Positions 1 to 8,345 of a stretch of 64,000 nt of DNA are shown piece after piece. How positions within the stretch are numbered: position 1 is the stretch's first letter; each line of letters starts with the position of its first letter. Location of the stretch: positions 124,001 through 188,000 of the forward strand of contig JAFKFN010000004.1 in assembly GCA_017308255.1 (NCBI GenBank), written 5' to 3'. The notes under the pieces are model-generated. The model was not told the origin of the DNA. It worked only from the letters and a program-made list of their open reading frames with translations, and did not search any database. The position numbers and the translations under genes were made by a program. The DNA is from Altererythrobacter sp. (GTDB taxonomy: Bacteria; Pseudomonadota; Alphaproteobacteria; Sphingomonadales; Sphingomonadaceae).

Positions 1-293
1 TTGGCGGAAGCCTGCTCCCGCTGGGCCTGCCGCGCCCGGTCGGCGCGGCATACGCCTTCATCGGGCCATTCGGCGCAGTAACGCTTCATCGTCGGCGAAA
101 GCTCGTCGGAATCCGCGCCATCCCGGCCGATCTCGCGCGTGCCGCTCAGGACCGACTGCCCCAGCGCCGTCGATCCCATGGCCGCCCCAAGATCGCCGGT
201 CGCATCCGGACTATACTGTGCCAGCGCGGCGCCCGGCAGCATAAACGCGCCGGCCAGGGTCATCCCCGCGGAAACCAAACGGCTGAAACGCAT
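1..293 (-). CDS. Exported protein of unknown function, partial
   Basis: Reads leftward from an ATG at 291-293 and is cut by the window start, so only the first 97 residues are seen. An SD-like GAAGGAG lies just upstream of the ATG. The N-terminus is a clear Sec signal peptide with a basic start (MRFSRL), a hydrophobic core and a probable cleavage site after ALA, before QYSPD. The mature part is polar, has two cysteines (RYC and GVC, ten residues apart) and becomes rich in Gln, Arg and Ala towards the cut end, which could begin a coiled coil. I do not recognise the family. It is the first chromosomal gene outside the integrated element. Confidence 0.7.
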   Translation of the reverse strand, partial: MRFSRLVSAGMTLAGAFMLPGAALAQYSPDATGDLGAAMGSTALGQSVLSGTREIGRDGADSDELSPTMKRYCAEWPDEGVCRADRARQAQREQASA

Positions 294-617
294 CGAGATA
301 GCTCCTTCGGCCTCGCGCCCAGCCTATGGCCAAGGCGCACCGCCGGTCGCCGCCCATCCGACAAGCCGTGCCGCGTTCAGGCTCAACAACGAGGCTGGGC
401 GAGAAGCGGAATCAGGCCCTTCCGCCATGCCGTGGGAGTTCACAGGGCGATGTGCCTTGACCTGGCCTCAGTGGCCTCATCCCGCCAAAAGATGCTTCGG
501 TTGAATCGTTCTGGTCTGCGTGACTCACAGCTCGGTTAGATGCCCCGAGTCAGCCACTTAAAAAGCACAGATCGCCATCGACCGACGAGTTACTTTTCTA
601 TTGAAATCACTGGCCTA
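294..617. other. Intergenic region left of the integrated element
   Basis: This 324-nt stretch separates the exported-protein gene from the left attachment repeat. I see no convincing coding frame on either strand, no tRNA and no clear terminator. It must hold the promoter of the leftward gene. The part nearest the repeat is more AT-rich (for example ttacttttctattgaaatc at about 591-609). Confidence 0.5.
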
Positions 618-667
618 ATGGTGGGCGCGGCAGGGATTGAACCTGCGACCCCACCCGTGTGAAGGGT
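618..667. repeat. attL: 50-bp copy of the tRNA-Val 3' half
   Basis: Identical to 10689-10738 over 50 bp, with mismatches at the flanking base on each side (617/10688 and 668/10739). On the minus strand it carries the CCA end, acceptor 3' strand, T arm and part of the anticodon arm of tRNA-Val, but not the 5' half, so it is not a tRNA gene. It marks the distal junction of the element. Confidence 0.93.
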
Positions 668-838
668 AGCTTCATCACGAACGCAGGCGAACGCTCGCGA
701 CCTTTCCGCGCCAGTAAAGCACGAAAATCCTTTGCGATTTGGCCATTCCGAGAGAGAAGGAGCGAACGAAGGCGACCGGACGCGAACGCTGAAAAACTCG
801 CAAAAAGGTCGCTAGAAGGTTCCTTTTGGAGTTTCGCC

Positions 839-2332
839 ATGGCCGCGCCGAAGAAGAAGTCCTACCCAAAGACCTACCTCACAGACGTAGCAATCGAGCG
901 CATCAGCCGCCCCGCCAAGGGCCGGGTGTCGGTCAGCGACGTGGAGACCGGGCTGTTCCTTTGGGTCAACTCCACCGGCAAGAAGTCGTGGGCAGTCGTG
1001 ACCAATCAGAAAGGCTCTGACCGCAAGCAGCGTAAGGTGATCGGGCAGTGGCCTGGCATGGGCGTGTCGGAGGCGCGGGAGGCAGCGCGGGAGCTCGTCG
1101 CGGCAGCGAGGGATGGAGCGGTCATCAAAGACAAGCTGGCGGAAGAAAAGGCCGCTGCCGAGCGCGAGGCTGCCGATAAGCAGGCTGGTTCCTTCCGCGC
1201 CGTGGCGGAAAGCTACGTGGCGGCCATGCGGGCAGGGCAGCTAGTCGGCGGACGCAAGCGCGCTGTCACCGCGACGACTGCTACCGCCCGCGAACGGCTG
1301 CTAGAGCAACGGGTGTTGCCGATGCTGGGCCAGCATCCGCTGTCCGAGATCACGACGCCGATGGTGGCGCGGCTGCTCACCCAGTTGGACAAGGCGGGTG
1401 GGCCGGTGGACGAAACGCTCAAGGCAATCCGGGGCGTGTTCAAGTTCGCCCTATCGCGCGGGCTGTTCCACGGCGCACTGCCGACCACAGGCATGACCAA
1501 CCGCCAGCCGCCGAAGAAGATCACGCGGGCGCTGGCCGACGATGAGCTGCGCTCAATCTGGCAAGCGGCGGGCGAACAGGGCTGGCCGTTCGGCTCGGTG
1601 ATCCGCCTGCTCATGCTGACCGGGCAGCGCAAGAACGAGATTGCAGGGCTGGCGTGGGACGAGGTGGACCTTGAACGCAAATTGATCGTGTTGCCGAAAG
1701 AGCGAGTGAAGAACCGCAAGGGCGCGCACGAGGTCGCGCTGAGCGAACCGGCCATGGAAGTGCTGGAAGCGGCGGGGGCGATCTACGACGCGCTGCATCC
1801 CCGCCCGGCGGGCGGCAAGCCGGAGCCGCGCAAAGGGCTGGTGTTCCCGAGCGACACCGGGGAGACGCCGATCAGCGGCTGGAACAAGCTCAAGGCAGCC
1901 CTGGACCGGCGCGTGAAGGGCAACCTCGCTGGCCTGGGCGAAGAGGATCATCGGGCGATCCGCGCGGGCGGCGCGCTGCGGGCGGACACTGTGGAGCGCA
2001 AGAAGGCAGCGCTGGCGCGGGTGGCACAGGTGGAAACGGAAGCGTGGCGCATCCACGACTTGCGGCACACCTTCATCACCCGCGCTCGGGACGGCGAGGA
2101 AAACGCGCAAGGGGAGATTGTCTGGTCAGCACCGCTCGACGTCCTGCAAGCGGCGGTGAATCATGAGATCACCGCTGGCGTAACCGCTGCCTACGACCAC
2201 GGCGACATTCAACGCCGCTACCGGCTGCGCAAGCGCGAGTTGATGGACTGGTGGGCGCGGAAGCTGATGGTGATCGTGGGCGAGGCTGAGGCGCGGGACA
2301 ATGTTGTGCCGATGCCGGTGCGGGGCGGATAG
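839..2332 (+). CDS. Tyrosine-type integrase
   Basis: A 497-aa site-specific recombinase that should integrate and excise the element at tRNA-Val. The N-terminal part is of the DUF4102/arm-binding type common in tRNA-targeting integrases, followed by a core-binding SAM-like region and a C-terminal catalytic domain. Visible catalytic residues are the Arg in LTGQRKNEIAGL (about residue 262), the His-x-x-Arg in HDLRHTF (about 405-408), and a Tyr in TAAYDHGD (about 452). I chose ATG 839 because GGAG lies 8 nt upstream and the sequence from MAAPKKK onward looks like the usual N-terminus; the frame is open upstream to 659, inside attL, but that extension is arginine-rich and unlike the family. A possible integrase-binding box at 816-825 abuts the ribosome-binding site. 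Confidence 0.95.
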   Translation: MAAPKKKSYPKTYLTDVAIERISRPAKGRVSVSDVETGLFLWVNSTGKKSWAVVTNQKGSDRKQRKVIGQWPGMGVSEAREAARELVAAARDGAVIKDKLAEEKAAAEREAADKQAGSFRAVAESYVAAMRAGQLVGGRKRAVTATTATARERLLEQRVLPMLGQHPLSEITTPMVARLLTQLDKAGGPVDETLKAIRGVFKFALSRGLFHGALPTTGMTNRQPPKKITRALADDELRSIWQAAGEQGWPFGSVIRLLMLTGQRKNEIAGLAWDEVDLERKLIVLPKERVKNRKGAHEVALSEPAMEVLEAAGAIYDALHPRPAGGKPEPRKGLVFPSDTGETPISGWNKLKAALDRRVKGNLAGLGEEDHRAIRAGGALRADTVERKKAALARVAQVETEAWRIHDLRHTFITRARDGEENAQGEIVWSAPLDVLQAAVNHEITAGVTAAYDHGDIQRRYRLRKRELMDWWARKLMVIVGEAEARDNVVPMPVRGG

Positions 2333-2456
2333 GCATTTACAAACTCCGATGAGGTTGGCATGTTGCGCTTGCCGACAGGGTCCACCGGTCCCCTACCACA
2401 ATCCGCGTATACGGCTCCTCCACAATCTGAATCAAAGCCCAAGGAGGGCCATAGTC

Positions 2457-2777
2457 ATGTTCAAAGAATACACATTGAATCCCGGCGAGGTCGTCTTGGA
2501 AGTGACGGAGCTTTCCGACCGCTTCGCCTTCGGCACCGTCCACCGGCCCGACGGCACGTTGCTGATGGCCCCGGACGGGGTGTGCGTCGCCCTGGCGGCG
2601 ATCTACCGGGATAACTGGGGCGGCAACGCCGGGCACATGCGCGTCGGCTGCCGGTTCGCCGCCTATCTCTCGCCCACGCGGGAGGGATCGACGTTCCAGT
2701 ATTTCGCCAATCGCATCCGGCTGCTCGCCGAGGGCGATGGGCCTGTGGCGGTCGCACTCGAAGAGGAGGCGATGTAA
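2457..2777 (+). CDS. Small element protein of unknown function
   Basis: A 106-aa protein starting at ATG 2457 behind a very strong ribosome-binding site (AAGGAGGG, 2441-2448). It is acidic and looks like a compact soluble domain with several beta strands; I see no transmembrane segment, signal peptide or known motif. It lies alone between the integrase and the AlpA-like regulator and is followed at once by a hairpin. I do not recognise the family. Its strong translation signals and separate terminator suggest independent expression. Confidence 0.7.
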   Translation: MFKEYTLNPGEVVLEVTELSDRFAFGTVHRPDGTLLMAPDGVCVALAAIYRDNWGGNAGHMRVGCRFAAYLSPTREGSTFQYFANRIRLLAEGDGPVAVALEEEAM

Positions 2778-2782
2778 GCAGC

Positions 2783-2822
2783 AACTCCCGTCTATCTGCC
2801 AAATTGTAGTTAGACGGGAGTT
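2783..2822 (+). terminator. Hairpin after the small element gene
   Basis: Perfect 11-bp inverted repeat: aactcccgtct at 2783-2793 and agacgggagtt at 2812-2822, with an 18-nt loop. It begins 5 nt after the stop codon and is followed by a T-rich stretch (atttttctttt, about 2834-2844). It probably isolates the upstream gene from the replication operon. Confidence 0.7.
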
Positions 2823-3011
2823 CTCATTAAAGCATTTTTCTTTTGCGCGAAGTTGGCGCATACGCATAAAGGTTTCGAAGTCGCTCGCAGGCGACCGAAC
2901 AAAAACCGACAGCCGCTATAAAAAGCAAGGCAGCGCACCCAGGCCAATCAAAAAGGTGCCGGCGTCATTCTGAAAACCCGAGGCTTCGCCTCAGGCAGAA
3001 GGACGTTGCCA

Positions 3012-3341
3012 ATGCCTGCTCGCAAACACCGCACCGGTGAAGAACTTGAAGCGTGGGAAGCCCGCAAGGCCGCCCATCAAGTGCGCATGCTCATCGCGCG
3101 AGAGACAGTGAAGAGCCTGACCGGCCACACGCTGCTTCACCTTGATGAAGCTGCCGCCATGCTCGGCATCACCAAGAAAAGCCTGCGCGAGTTGGAAGCT
3201 CGGGCGCGAGAGACCGGGAGCTACTTTCCGGCTCGCGTGACCCTTGGCCAAAAGATCACCGGCTTCCGGCTGGCCGACATGAACGCCTTGGTTGAGAGCG
3301 GGATGGCCCCAGCTCCTGCCGACGAATTGGCTGATGCCTGA
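3012..3341 (+). CDS. AlpA-like helix-turn-helix regulator
   Basis: A 109-aa protein (start ATG 3012, with AAGGA 8 nt upstream; an in-frame TTG at 3006 is the alternative). The central part has the arrangement of AlpA/excisionase winged-helix proteins: LDEAAAMLGITKKSLRELE as helix-turn-helix, then FPARVTLGQKITGFRLADMN, the basic wing and last helix. In P4-like satellites and related islands AlpA proteins control integrase expression or act as directionality factors. The gene overlaps the start of the primase gene by one base (TGATG), so the two are translationally coupled. Confidence 0.8.
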   Translation: MPARKHRTGEELEAWEARKAAHQVRMLIARETVKSLTGHTLLHLDEAAAMLGITKKSLRELEARARETGSYFPARVTLGQKITGFRLADMNALVESGMAPAPADELADA

Positions 3342-5701
3342 TGCGCGCGGATCAAGAGGCCATACCTCCCGGCCCTGAAAGCGAAGGCCCCCGCGCCGGT
3401 GAGGGTGCGAGGGCCGAAATCGCCACCGGGGGAACGGTTAGCGAGGATGATTCTGCGCCAGTCGCGGGCGAAAGAAAAGCACCTTGGCCAACAGCCGCGC
3501 TCGCACTCGCGCGCTCTGGGTTGCCGGTTTTCCCGTGCTGGAACCTGCCCGGCAGCGACCGGCATAAGGCCCCGCTGACCCTCAGAGGCTTTCACAGCGC
3601 GACAACCGATGAAGCGATCATCATGGGCTGGGCGCGAAAGTACCCCGAGGCGTTGATCGGTGTACCCACCGGGACCGCGAGCGGGTTGGCAGTGCTCGAC
3701 CTCGACAAGAAGAACGGCAAGGACGGCTATGCCGCGGTGCCCGACTGGGAAACCCTGTCGCCGGCCATCGTGCGAACCGGCAGCGGCGGCGCGCATGTTT
3801 ATTTCAAGGCGGATGACCGACTGCGCTGCACAGTCGGCAGGGATGGTGTCGATGTGCGGGGCGAAGGCGGATATGTTATCGTACCACCGTCGGAAGGCTA
3901 CACCTGGCACCGTCAAGCAGACCTTTCGCGCTTGCCGCCTTTCCCGGCTGCTTACCGCCCGCGCGAGTATGTGGCCGCGCCCAGCGACGAGCTGTTAGCT
4001 GACGATGCAGCTGAGTTGGCGGCGGCGGTCCGCGCGATCCCGAATACCGAAGTGGATTGGGGCTTCTGGAAGCAGACAATCGGCATGGGCCTTTGGGGCG
4101 CGACGGGCGGCAGCGATGAAGGACTGGAACTGTTCCACGAGTGGTCTGCGAAGCATACTGCGTACGACCCGCAGGCAACGGACCGCGCATGGGCGCAGAT
4201 CACCCGCTCACCCCCTGTCAGCATTGGCGCAGGCACGATCTTCCATCTTGCCAGCGAAGCTGACCCGGACTGGCGCGACCGGTACTGGCGCGCGGCCGAA
4301 GCCACAGCACTCGGCCAGTTGAACGGAGCCGCCAGCGAATGGCTCCCGGACATGGGCGTAGAGCCGCCTCCCGTGGTCGAGGAGCCCCAAGCCGAGGCAG
4401 CGGCACCCTCTCCCCCAGCCGAGGCAGAACAACACTCCTTGGCCCAAGGCGAGGCGGAGGCGGATGATCCACAGGACGTCGAAGAGCCGAAGCCCGCTCC
4501 ACCGAAGCCGAGCGCATTGGGAGAGTGGAACGCAGGAAGCGACGATTGGTCGGAAATCTCACCGCGCGCATGGCTGCTCGGCAACACCTACTGTCGCCGG
4601 TTCGTCTCATCGCTCATCGCTCCCGGCGCAGCGGGCAAGACAGCCTTCCGGCTGTTGCAGGCGATTGCGCTCGCCACCGGCAAAAACCTGACCGGCGAGC
4701 ATGTTTTTCGGCGGTGTCGCGTCCTGTTCGTCTCGCTGGAAGATGACCGCGAAGAACTGCGACGGCGGATGCAGGCTGCGATGCTTCATCACCAGATCGA
4801 CCCCGCCGAACTCGATGGCTGGCTCTTCTTGTCAGCCCCCGAAGGGAAGGCGGGCAAGCTCGTCGTTCCGCACCCGAAAACGCGTCGCCCGATGGATGGC
4901 AGCATGAAGGCCGAACTCGACCATGCGATCCGCGGCAACCGCATCGACGTGCTGATCCTCGACCCGCTGGTGAAGGCGCATGACGTTGAGGAAAACGACA
5001 ACTCGGCCATGGACGCGGTGATCTCGCTGCTCGCCAACCTCGCCGTTGAGCATGACATCGCCGTGGACGTCCTCCACCACACCTCCAAAGGTGCGGCTGA
5101 CCCCGGCAATGCGGAGCGCGGGCGCGGTGCATCCGCCGTGAACAACGGGGCTCGGCTGGTTTACACGCTCACGCAGATGACGGTCGATGAAGCCGACCGC
5201 TTCGGGATCGCGGAAGGTGAGCGACGGTCGTTCGTCCGAGTGGACAGCGGCAAGGTCAACATCACTCCGCCACTCTCCCAGGCCAAATGGTTCCGGCTGG
5301 TGGGAGTGCCGCTCGGCAACGGCGCGGGTGACTACCCGAACGGCGACAACGTGCAAACGGTTGAGCCTTGGACCCCGCCCGACGCTTGGACAGGCGTCAC
5401 TGACGACATGCGGGCGCGCATCCTCGCGGAGATAGAGGCTGGCATTCCAGCCGACCCGGACAAGGGGATCGTCGCTGGGGGGCGGTATTCCGCGCATCCG
5501 AATGCGAAGACCCGCGCCGCATGGCCGATTGTCGCTCGGCACGTTCCGGACCGGACGGACAAGCAGTGCAAAGAGATCATCAAGGCGCTGCTGGCGGCAA
5601 ACCTGATTGCCGAGAAGGCCTATCACGACCCGAGCCGTCGCGGGGATCAAACGGGCCTATTCGTCGTGACCGAAAGGGAGCGCGGAAATGCCCCGATGTG
5701 A
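3341..5701 (+). CDS. Primase-polymerase / helicase replication protein
   Basis: A 786-aa protein likely to start replication of the excised element. Residues about 45-215 form a bifunctional primase-polymerase (Prim-Pol) domain, with the acidic motif LAVLDLDKKNGKDG near 115 and TGSGGAHVYF near 150. About 235-300 resembles a PriCT_2 primase C-terminal domain. After a Pro/Ala/Glu-rich linker (about 340-390), residues about 405-620 form a RepA/DnaB-like ATPase with Walker A GAAGKT near 430 and Walker B VLILDPLVKAH near 536. The tail (about 650-786) looks like a DNA-binding extension. Fused primase and helicase with an adjacent iteron cluster is the classic satellite or plasmid initiation module. 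The iterons begin 26 nt after the stop codon. Confidence 0.9.
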   Translation: MRADQEAIPPGPESEGPRAGEGARAEIATGGTVSEDDSAPVAGERKAPWPTAALALARSGLPVFPCWNLPGSDRHKAPLTLRGFHSATTDEAIIMGWARKYPEALIGVPTGTASGLAVLDLDKKNGKDGYAAVPDWETLSPAIVRTGSGGAHVYFKADDRLRCTVGRDGVDVRGEGGYVIVPPSEGYTWHRQADLSRLPPFPAAYRPREYVAAPSDELLADDAAELAAAVRAIPNTEVDWGFWKQTIGMGLWGATGGSDEGLELFHEWSAKHTAYDPQATDRAWAQITRSPPVSIGAGTIFHLASEADPDWRDRYWRAAEATALGQLNGAASEWLPDMGVEPPPVVEEPQAEAAAPSPPAEAEQHSLAQGEAEADDPQDVEEPKPAPPKPSALGEWNAGSDDWSEISPRAWLLGNTYCRRFVSSLIAPGAAGKTAFRLLQAIALATGKNLTGEHVFRRCRVLFVSLEDDREELRRRMQAAMLHHQIDPAELDGWLFLSAPEGKAGKLVVPHPKTRRPMDGSMKAELDHAIRGNRIDVLILDPLVKAHDVEENDNSAMDAVISLLANLAVEHDIAVDVLHHTSKGAADPGNAERGRGASAVNNGARLVYTLTQMTVDEADRFGIAEGERRSFVRVDSGKVNITPPLSQAKWFRLVGVPLGNGAGDYPNGDNVQTVEPWTPPDAWTGVTDDMRARILAEIEAGIPADPDKGIVAGGRYSAHPNAKTRAAWPIVARHVPDRTDKQCKEIIKALLAANLIAEKAYHDPSRRGDQTGLFVVTERERGNAPM

Positions 5702-5726
5702 CCGCCCGAGGACAGAGCGCGATGGG

Positions 5727-5833
5727 CGCACGGACCCGCATTTTAGTCCGTGCGAAGTCCGTGCGGGCTCGGGCGCACGGACAACAACGGATGCCCTAAA
5801 GGGAAAAGGGTCCGTGCGGGCGGACGCACGGAA
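5727..5833. other. Iteron cluster, candidate replication origin
   Basis: Six copies of the 9-mer GTCCGTGCG lie within 107 bp, in both orientations: reverse at 5727-5735, forward at 5746-5754, forward at 5757-5765, reverse at 5774-5782, forward at 5810-5818, and reverse at 5825-5833 with one mismatch. The gap between the fourth and fifth copies holds a more AT-rich patch (ctaaagggaaaa). The cluster is non-coding and directly follows the replication protein gene. Satellites and plasmids place iterons there for binding by their own initiator, so this is the likely origin. Confidence 0.75.
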
Positions 5834-5926
5834 CCCGTTTCCCGTCCGGGCGGCATCCGCGCGCCGGTCCGGGCGAACAGGGCCTGAGCCACTGACTAGT
5901 TGCTGAAAGAGAGAAGGAGACGACGC

Positions 5927-6175
5927 ATGATTATTTCCGGCAAAGACTTCCCCAACATCGGCCATATCCGCGTGAAGAGCCACGGCGACGGGCGCAACGC
6001 TCTGACGGTGACGCCACCTACGCCCGGTCCGTTGCAGGGGCACGAGCCAGCGCATTCGGTCGAGGTCGAAGCGAGCGACAGGGAAGTTGAGCGCATCCGC
6101 GCCGTCGCTCCGCATCTGATCGCTGAGGCAGCCAAAGTACCGTTCATCGTCAGCCAGCGCAGGCGGCGGCAGTGA
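5927..6175 (+). CDS. Small element protein of unknown function
   Basis: An 82-aa protein starting at ATG 5927 with GAGAAGGAG 7 nt upstream. It is basic at the C-terminus (QRRRRQ) and has no recognisable motif or membrane segment. Its stop overlaps the GTG of the next gene (GTGA), so it opens a short translationally coupled run of genes leading to the TerS-like protein. Confidence 0.65.
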   Translation: MIISGKDFPNIGHIRVKSHGDGRNALTVTPPTPGPLQGHEPAHSVEVEASDREVERIRAVAPHLIAEAAKVPFIVSQRRRRQ

Positions 6176-6432
6176 CCGACCCGACTGTCCGCGAACGCGC
6201 CTTGGCCATAAGCCGCAAAGCGTCGGCGCTGGAAGCCGAGGCCAAGGTCGCGCTGCCCCGGCACGGCGAGCTTTGGGACAACGTGTTCGGGCAGGTCCAG
6301 CGTGCCGTTGTCGATATCATCAACAGGGCCGAGCGGCGGGGGAGCCAAAATGTTGAGGGCTATCCAACGGGGAACCGCCGCCCTCCCATGAAAATAACGC
6401 AAAGGTTCAAATCCGAGAGGAACACACCATGA
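6172..6432 (+). CDS. Small element protein of unknown function
   Basis: An 86-aa protein that starts at GTG 6172, overlapping the previous stop by 4 nt, and ends overlapping the ATG of the TerS-like gene. The first 60 residues are probably helical (repeated Ala, Glu, Arg); the tail is basic. No family recognised. The position between a replication module and a terminase-like gene suggests a regulatory or packaging helper role, but this is inference only. Confidence 0.6.
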   Translation: MTDPTVRERALAISRKASALEAEAKVALPRHGELWDNVFGQVQRAVVDIINRAERRGSQNVEGYPTGNRRPPMKITQRFKSERNTP

Positions 6433-6893
6433 CGAAACCACGCAAGGCGCGCACCGACAGCGTCGCCAACCTCATCCGACTGGCCACCACAGCGGACACT
6501 GAAATCGCACCCCCGGCGCACATGACGTTGGAGCAAGAAGCTTGGCCATTCTTCCATTCGATCGCAGACGAGTTTGCCCGCGCCGACTGGACACCCCACA
6601 GGCTGGAATTAGCCGTGATGCTTGCCCGCACTATGGCCAGCTTGGAAGAGAACCAGCGCGAATTGCGCGAGGAAGGCACGGTGATTCCCGACGCAAAAGG
6701 CATCCCCCGCGCCAACCCGCGAATGAGGGTTGTCGATGGGCAACTGAGCCAGGTGCTAGCCATGCGCCGCTCTCTCGCCATGACGGGCCGGGCAATGGCG
6801 GGCGGGACGAACAAGGCCGCGCACCAGCGGGAAGCCAACCGCGCCGCCGAACAACAGCTGCGGGGCAATGGCCGCGACGATCTACTCGCGTGA
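6429..6893 (+). CDS. Small-terminase (TerS, P27-type)-like protein
   Basis: A 154-aa, mostly helical protein. The layout resembles P27-family small terminases: a domain around WPFFHSIADEFARADWTPH, a long helix (LELAVMLARTMASLEENQRE), the insertion REEGTVIPDAKG, then NPRMRVVDGQLSQVLAMRRSL and a disordered basic/Gln tail. TerS selects the DNA to be packaged; satellites carry their own to redirect the helper phage's large terminase. No TerL follows, as expected for a satellite. The assignment rests on motif layout and context, not on a search. The start overlaps the upstream stop by 4 nt. Confidence 0.6.
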   Translation: MTKPRKARTDSVANLIRLATTADTEIAPPAHMTLEQEAWPFFHSIADEFARADWTPHRLELAVMLARTMASLEENQRELREEGTVIPDAKGIPRANPRMRVVDGQLSQVLAMRRSLAMTGRAMAGGTNKAAHQREANRAAEQQLRGNGRDDLLA

Positions 6894-6919
6894 GGAACAA
6901 AAGATGAACCGAGGCGAGC

Positions 6920-7216
6920 TTGTCCTGCCAATGCGCCCTTGAGAAGCGGGTGGCCGAACTGGAGGCCAGGTGCGCTCGGTTAGAAGCGGCGCTGCGTGCT
7001 GCCCTGCCGCAGACCGCCGATGCACCGGCCGACGAGCCTCTGGTGGAGGAATTGCTACCGCCGTGCACACTCGCGTTCGAGCTGGGGCTGAGCGAGAGCT
7101 ACACGCGCAAGCTATGCCGCCATGCCTTCACGCTCGGAATGCCCGGCGTTGTGCGTGTCGGCCCCGGCAAGGGCCGGTGGCGCGCAACCCGAGCAGCAAT
7201 CGAGGCACTGCGATGA
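6920..7216 (+). CDS. Small coiled-coil / HTH protein
   Basis: A 98-aa protein. TTG 6920 is the best start: GAGG lies 5 nt upstream, whereas the ATG at 6904 gives a frame that stops after 12 codons. Residues 7-30 form a short coiled coil (LEKRVAELEARCARLEAALR). The C-terminal half (CTLAFELGLSESYTRKLCR, then a basic GKGRWRATRAAI) looks like a helix-turn-helix with a wing. It probably binds DNA as a dimer. It sits between the TerS-like and capsid genes. Confidence 0.6.
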   Translation: MSCQCALEKRVAELEARCARLEAALRAALPQTADAPADEPLVEELLPPCTLAFELGLSESYTRKLCRHAFTLGMPGVVRVGPGKGRWRATRAAIEALR

Positions 7217-7313
7217 GGCGCGTTCCGCGCCCGTTTTGGCCCGTTTCAGGTGTTTTGAAGCACCGGACGATGGCCGAGAATCAATCCAGAAACCCCACTC
7301 TGGAAGGCTCACA

Positions 7314-8342
7314 ATGACCCGACAAGTTTTCACGCGCGACATCCGCTTCGACGCGATCAAGAGCGCGATCACTGCCGTTGCCGTAGGTGGCCACTATCCT
7401 GAAGGCCGCGCCTGGGCAGTGCGGCGCTGGGGTGAGGCCGGAGCGCCCACCGAAGTTACCAAAGACGTATCGCACGCGATCATTGCCGAGGGTCTGGACC
7501 AAGCTTCCACAACCGGCCTGATCGACCGTGAGCTATTCAAGGCGGTTCGTGAAAAGGCTCTGCTGTTCCGCCTTCGTGGCATTCGGCGCACCGGCTTTCG
7601 CGTCCGCTCGATTAGCGTCTCGAATAGTAGGGCCGTTTGGCTCGGCGAAGGGCAGGCTATTCCTGTTCTGCAGCCTGAGATTACGAACACGGGATTAGAG
7701 GCCCGCAAAGTCGCATCGCTGAGCGTTTGGACGAAAGAGGCGTTGGAATCCGCTCCCGGAGTCGAGGAGTTGGTTCATGCGGACCTTGTGCGCGCCACGG
7801 CGGATGCGTTCGACCTCGCATTGCTCGACCCTACCAACGATGGCTCAGGCTACGCGCCGGCCTCTCTGACCTACGGCGCAACGGCAATCGCGGCGAGTGC
7901 CGACTTTGCCGCTGATCTGGCCACACTGTTCGAAGCCTTCACCGGCAATCTCGCTACGGCAGTTTTCCTGACTACGCCGCGCATCGGCGCCGGCCTTTCG
8001 GGTGAGCCATCGGGGCGGGACGTTGGAGCACGCGGCGGTGATATCGCAGGCGTTCCCGTGCTGACATCAGCGGCGGCACCGGCTGGGCAGTTAACCTTGG
8101 TTGACCCTGGCGCTGTCATGGCCGCTTTCGATGAGTTGATCGAACTGCAGACGAGCGAAGCCGGGACCGTCGAAATGCTCGACAGCGACCTTGAACAAGA
8201 CCCGCCCACTGGCGCGCAGACCGTTGGCCTCTGGCAAAACAACCTCGTCGCTATTCGCTCGATTGCGCGTGTCGCGTGGGAAACGGCCGGCCCGGCGAGT
8301 CCGGTTTCGCTGACGGGCCTGTTCCCGCAGGCCGGGAGTTAA
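7314..8342 (+). CDS. HK97-fold phage major capsid protein
   Basis: A 342-aa protein with the layout of HK97-type major capsid proteins: an N-terminal arm, an E-loop-like segment (RVRSISVSNSRAVWLGEGQ), a long P-domain helix (VEELVHADLVRATADAFDLALLD cut here into parts), and the terminal strand LWQNNLVAIRSIARVAWE seen near the end of many phage capsid proteins. There is no long N-terminal delta-domain and no neighbouring protease. The frame is open upstream to 7122, but ATG 7314 fits the domain and begins right after a short gap. A capsid gene in a satellite lacking portal and terminase suggests it either builds its own small capsids or alters helper capsid size. Confidence 0.85.
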   Translation: MTRQVFTRDIRFDAIKSAITAVAVGGHYPEGRAWAVRRWGEAGAPTEVTKDVSHAIIAEGLDQASTTGLIDRELFKAVREKALLFRLRGIRRTGFRVRSISVSNSRAVWLGEGQAIPVLQPEITNTGLEARKVASLSVWTKEALESAPGVEELVHADLVRATADAFDLALLDPTNDGSGYAPASLTYGATAIAASADFAADLATLFEAFTGNLATAVFLTTPRIGAGLSGEPSGRDVGARGGDIAGVPVLTSAAAPAGQLTLVDPGAVMAAFDELIELQTSEAGTVEMLDSDLEQDPPTGAQTVGLWQNNLVAIRSIARVAWETAGPASPVSLTGLFPQAGS

Positions 8343-8345
8343 GCC

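Noticed and set aside
139-504. Plus-strand frame of 121 codons at the left edge
   Set aside because: Overlaps, on the opposite strand, a gene with a clear signal peptide and ribosome-binding site; no domain.
618-667. A second tRNA-Val gene
   Set aside because: Only the 3' half is present; the acceptor 5' strand and D arm are missing. It is the attL copy.
659-838. N-terminal extension of the integrase
   Set aside because: It begins inside attL, has no ribosome-binding site and is unlike the family; ATG 839 has a good one.
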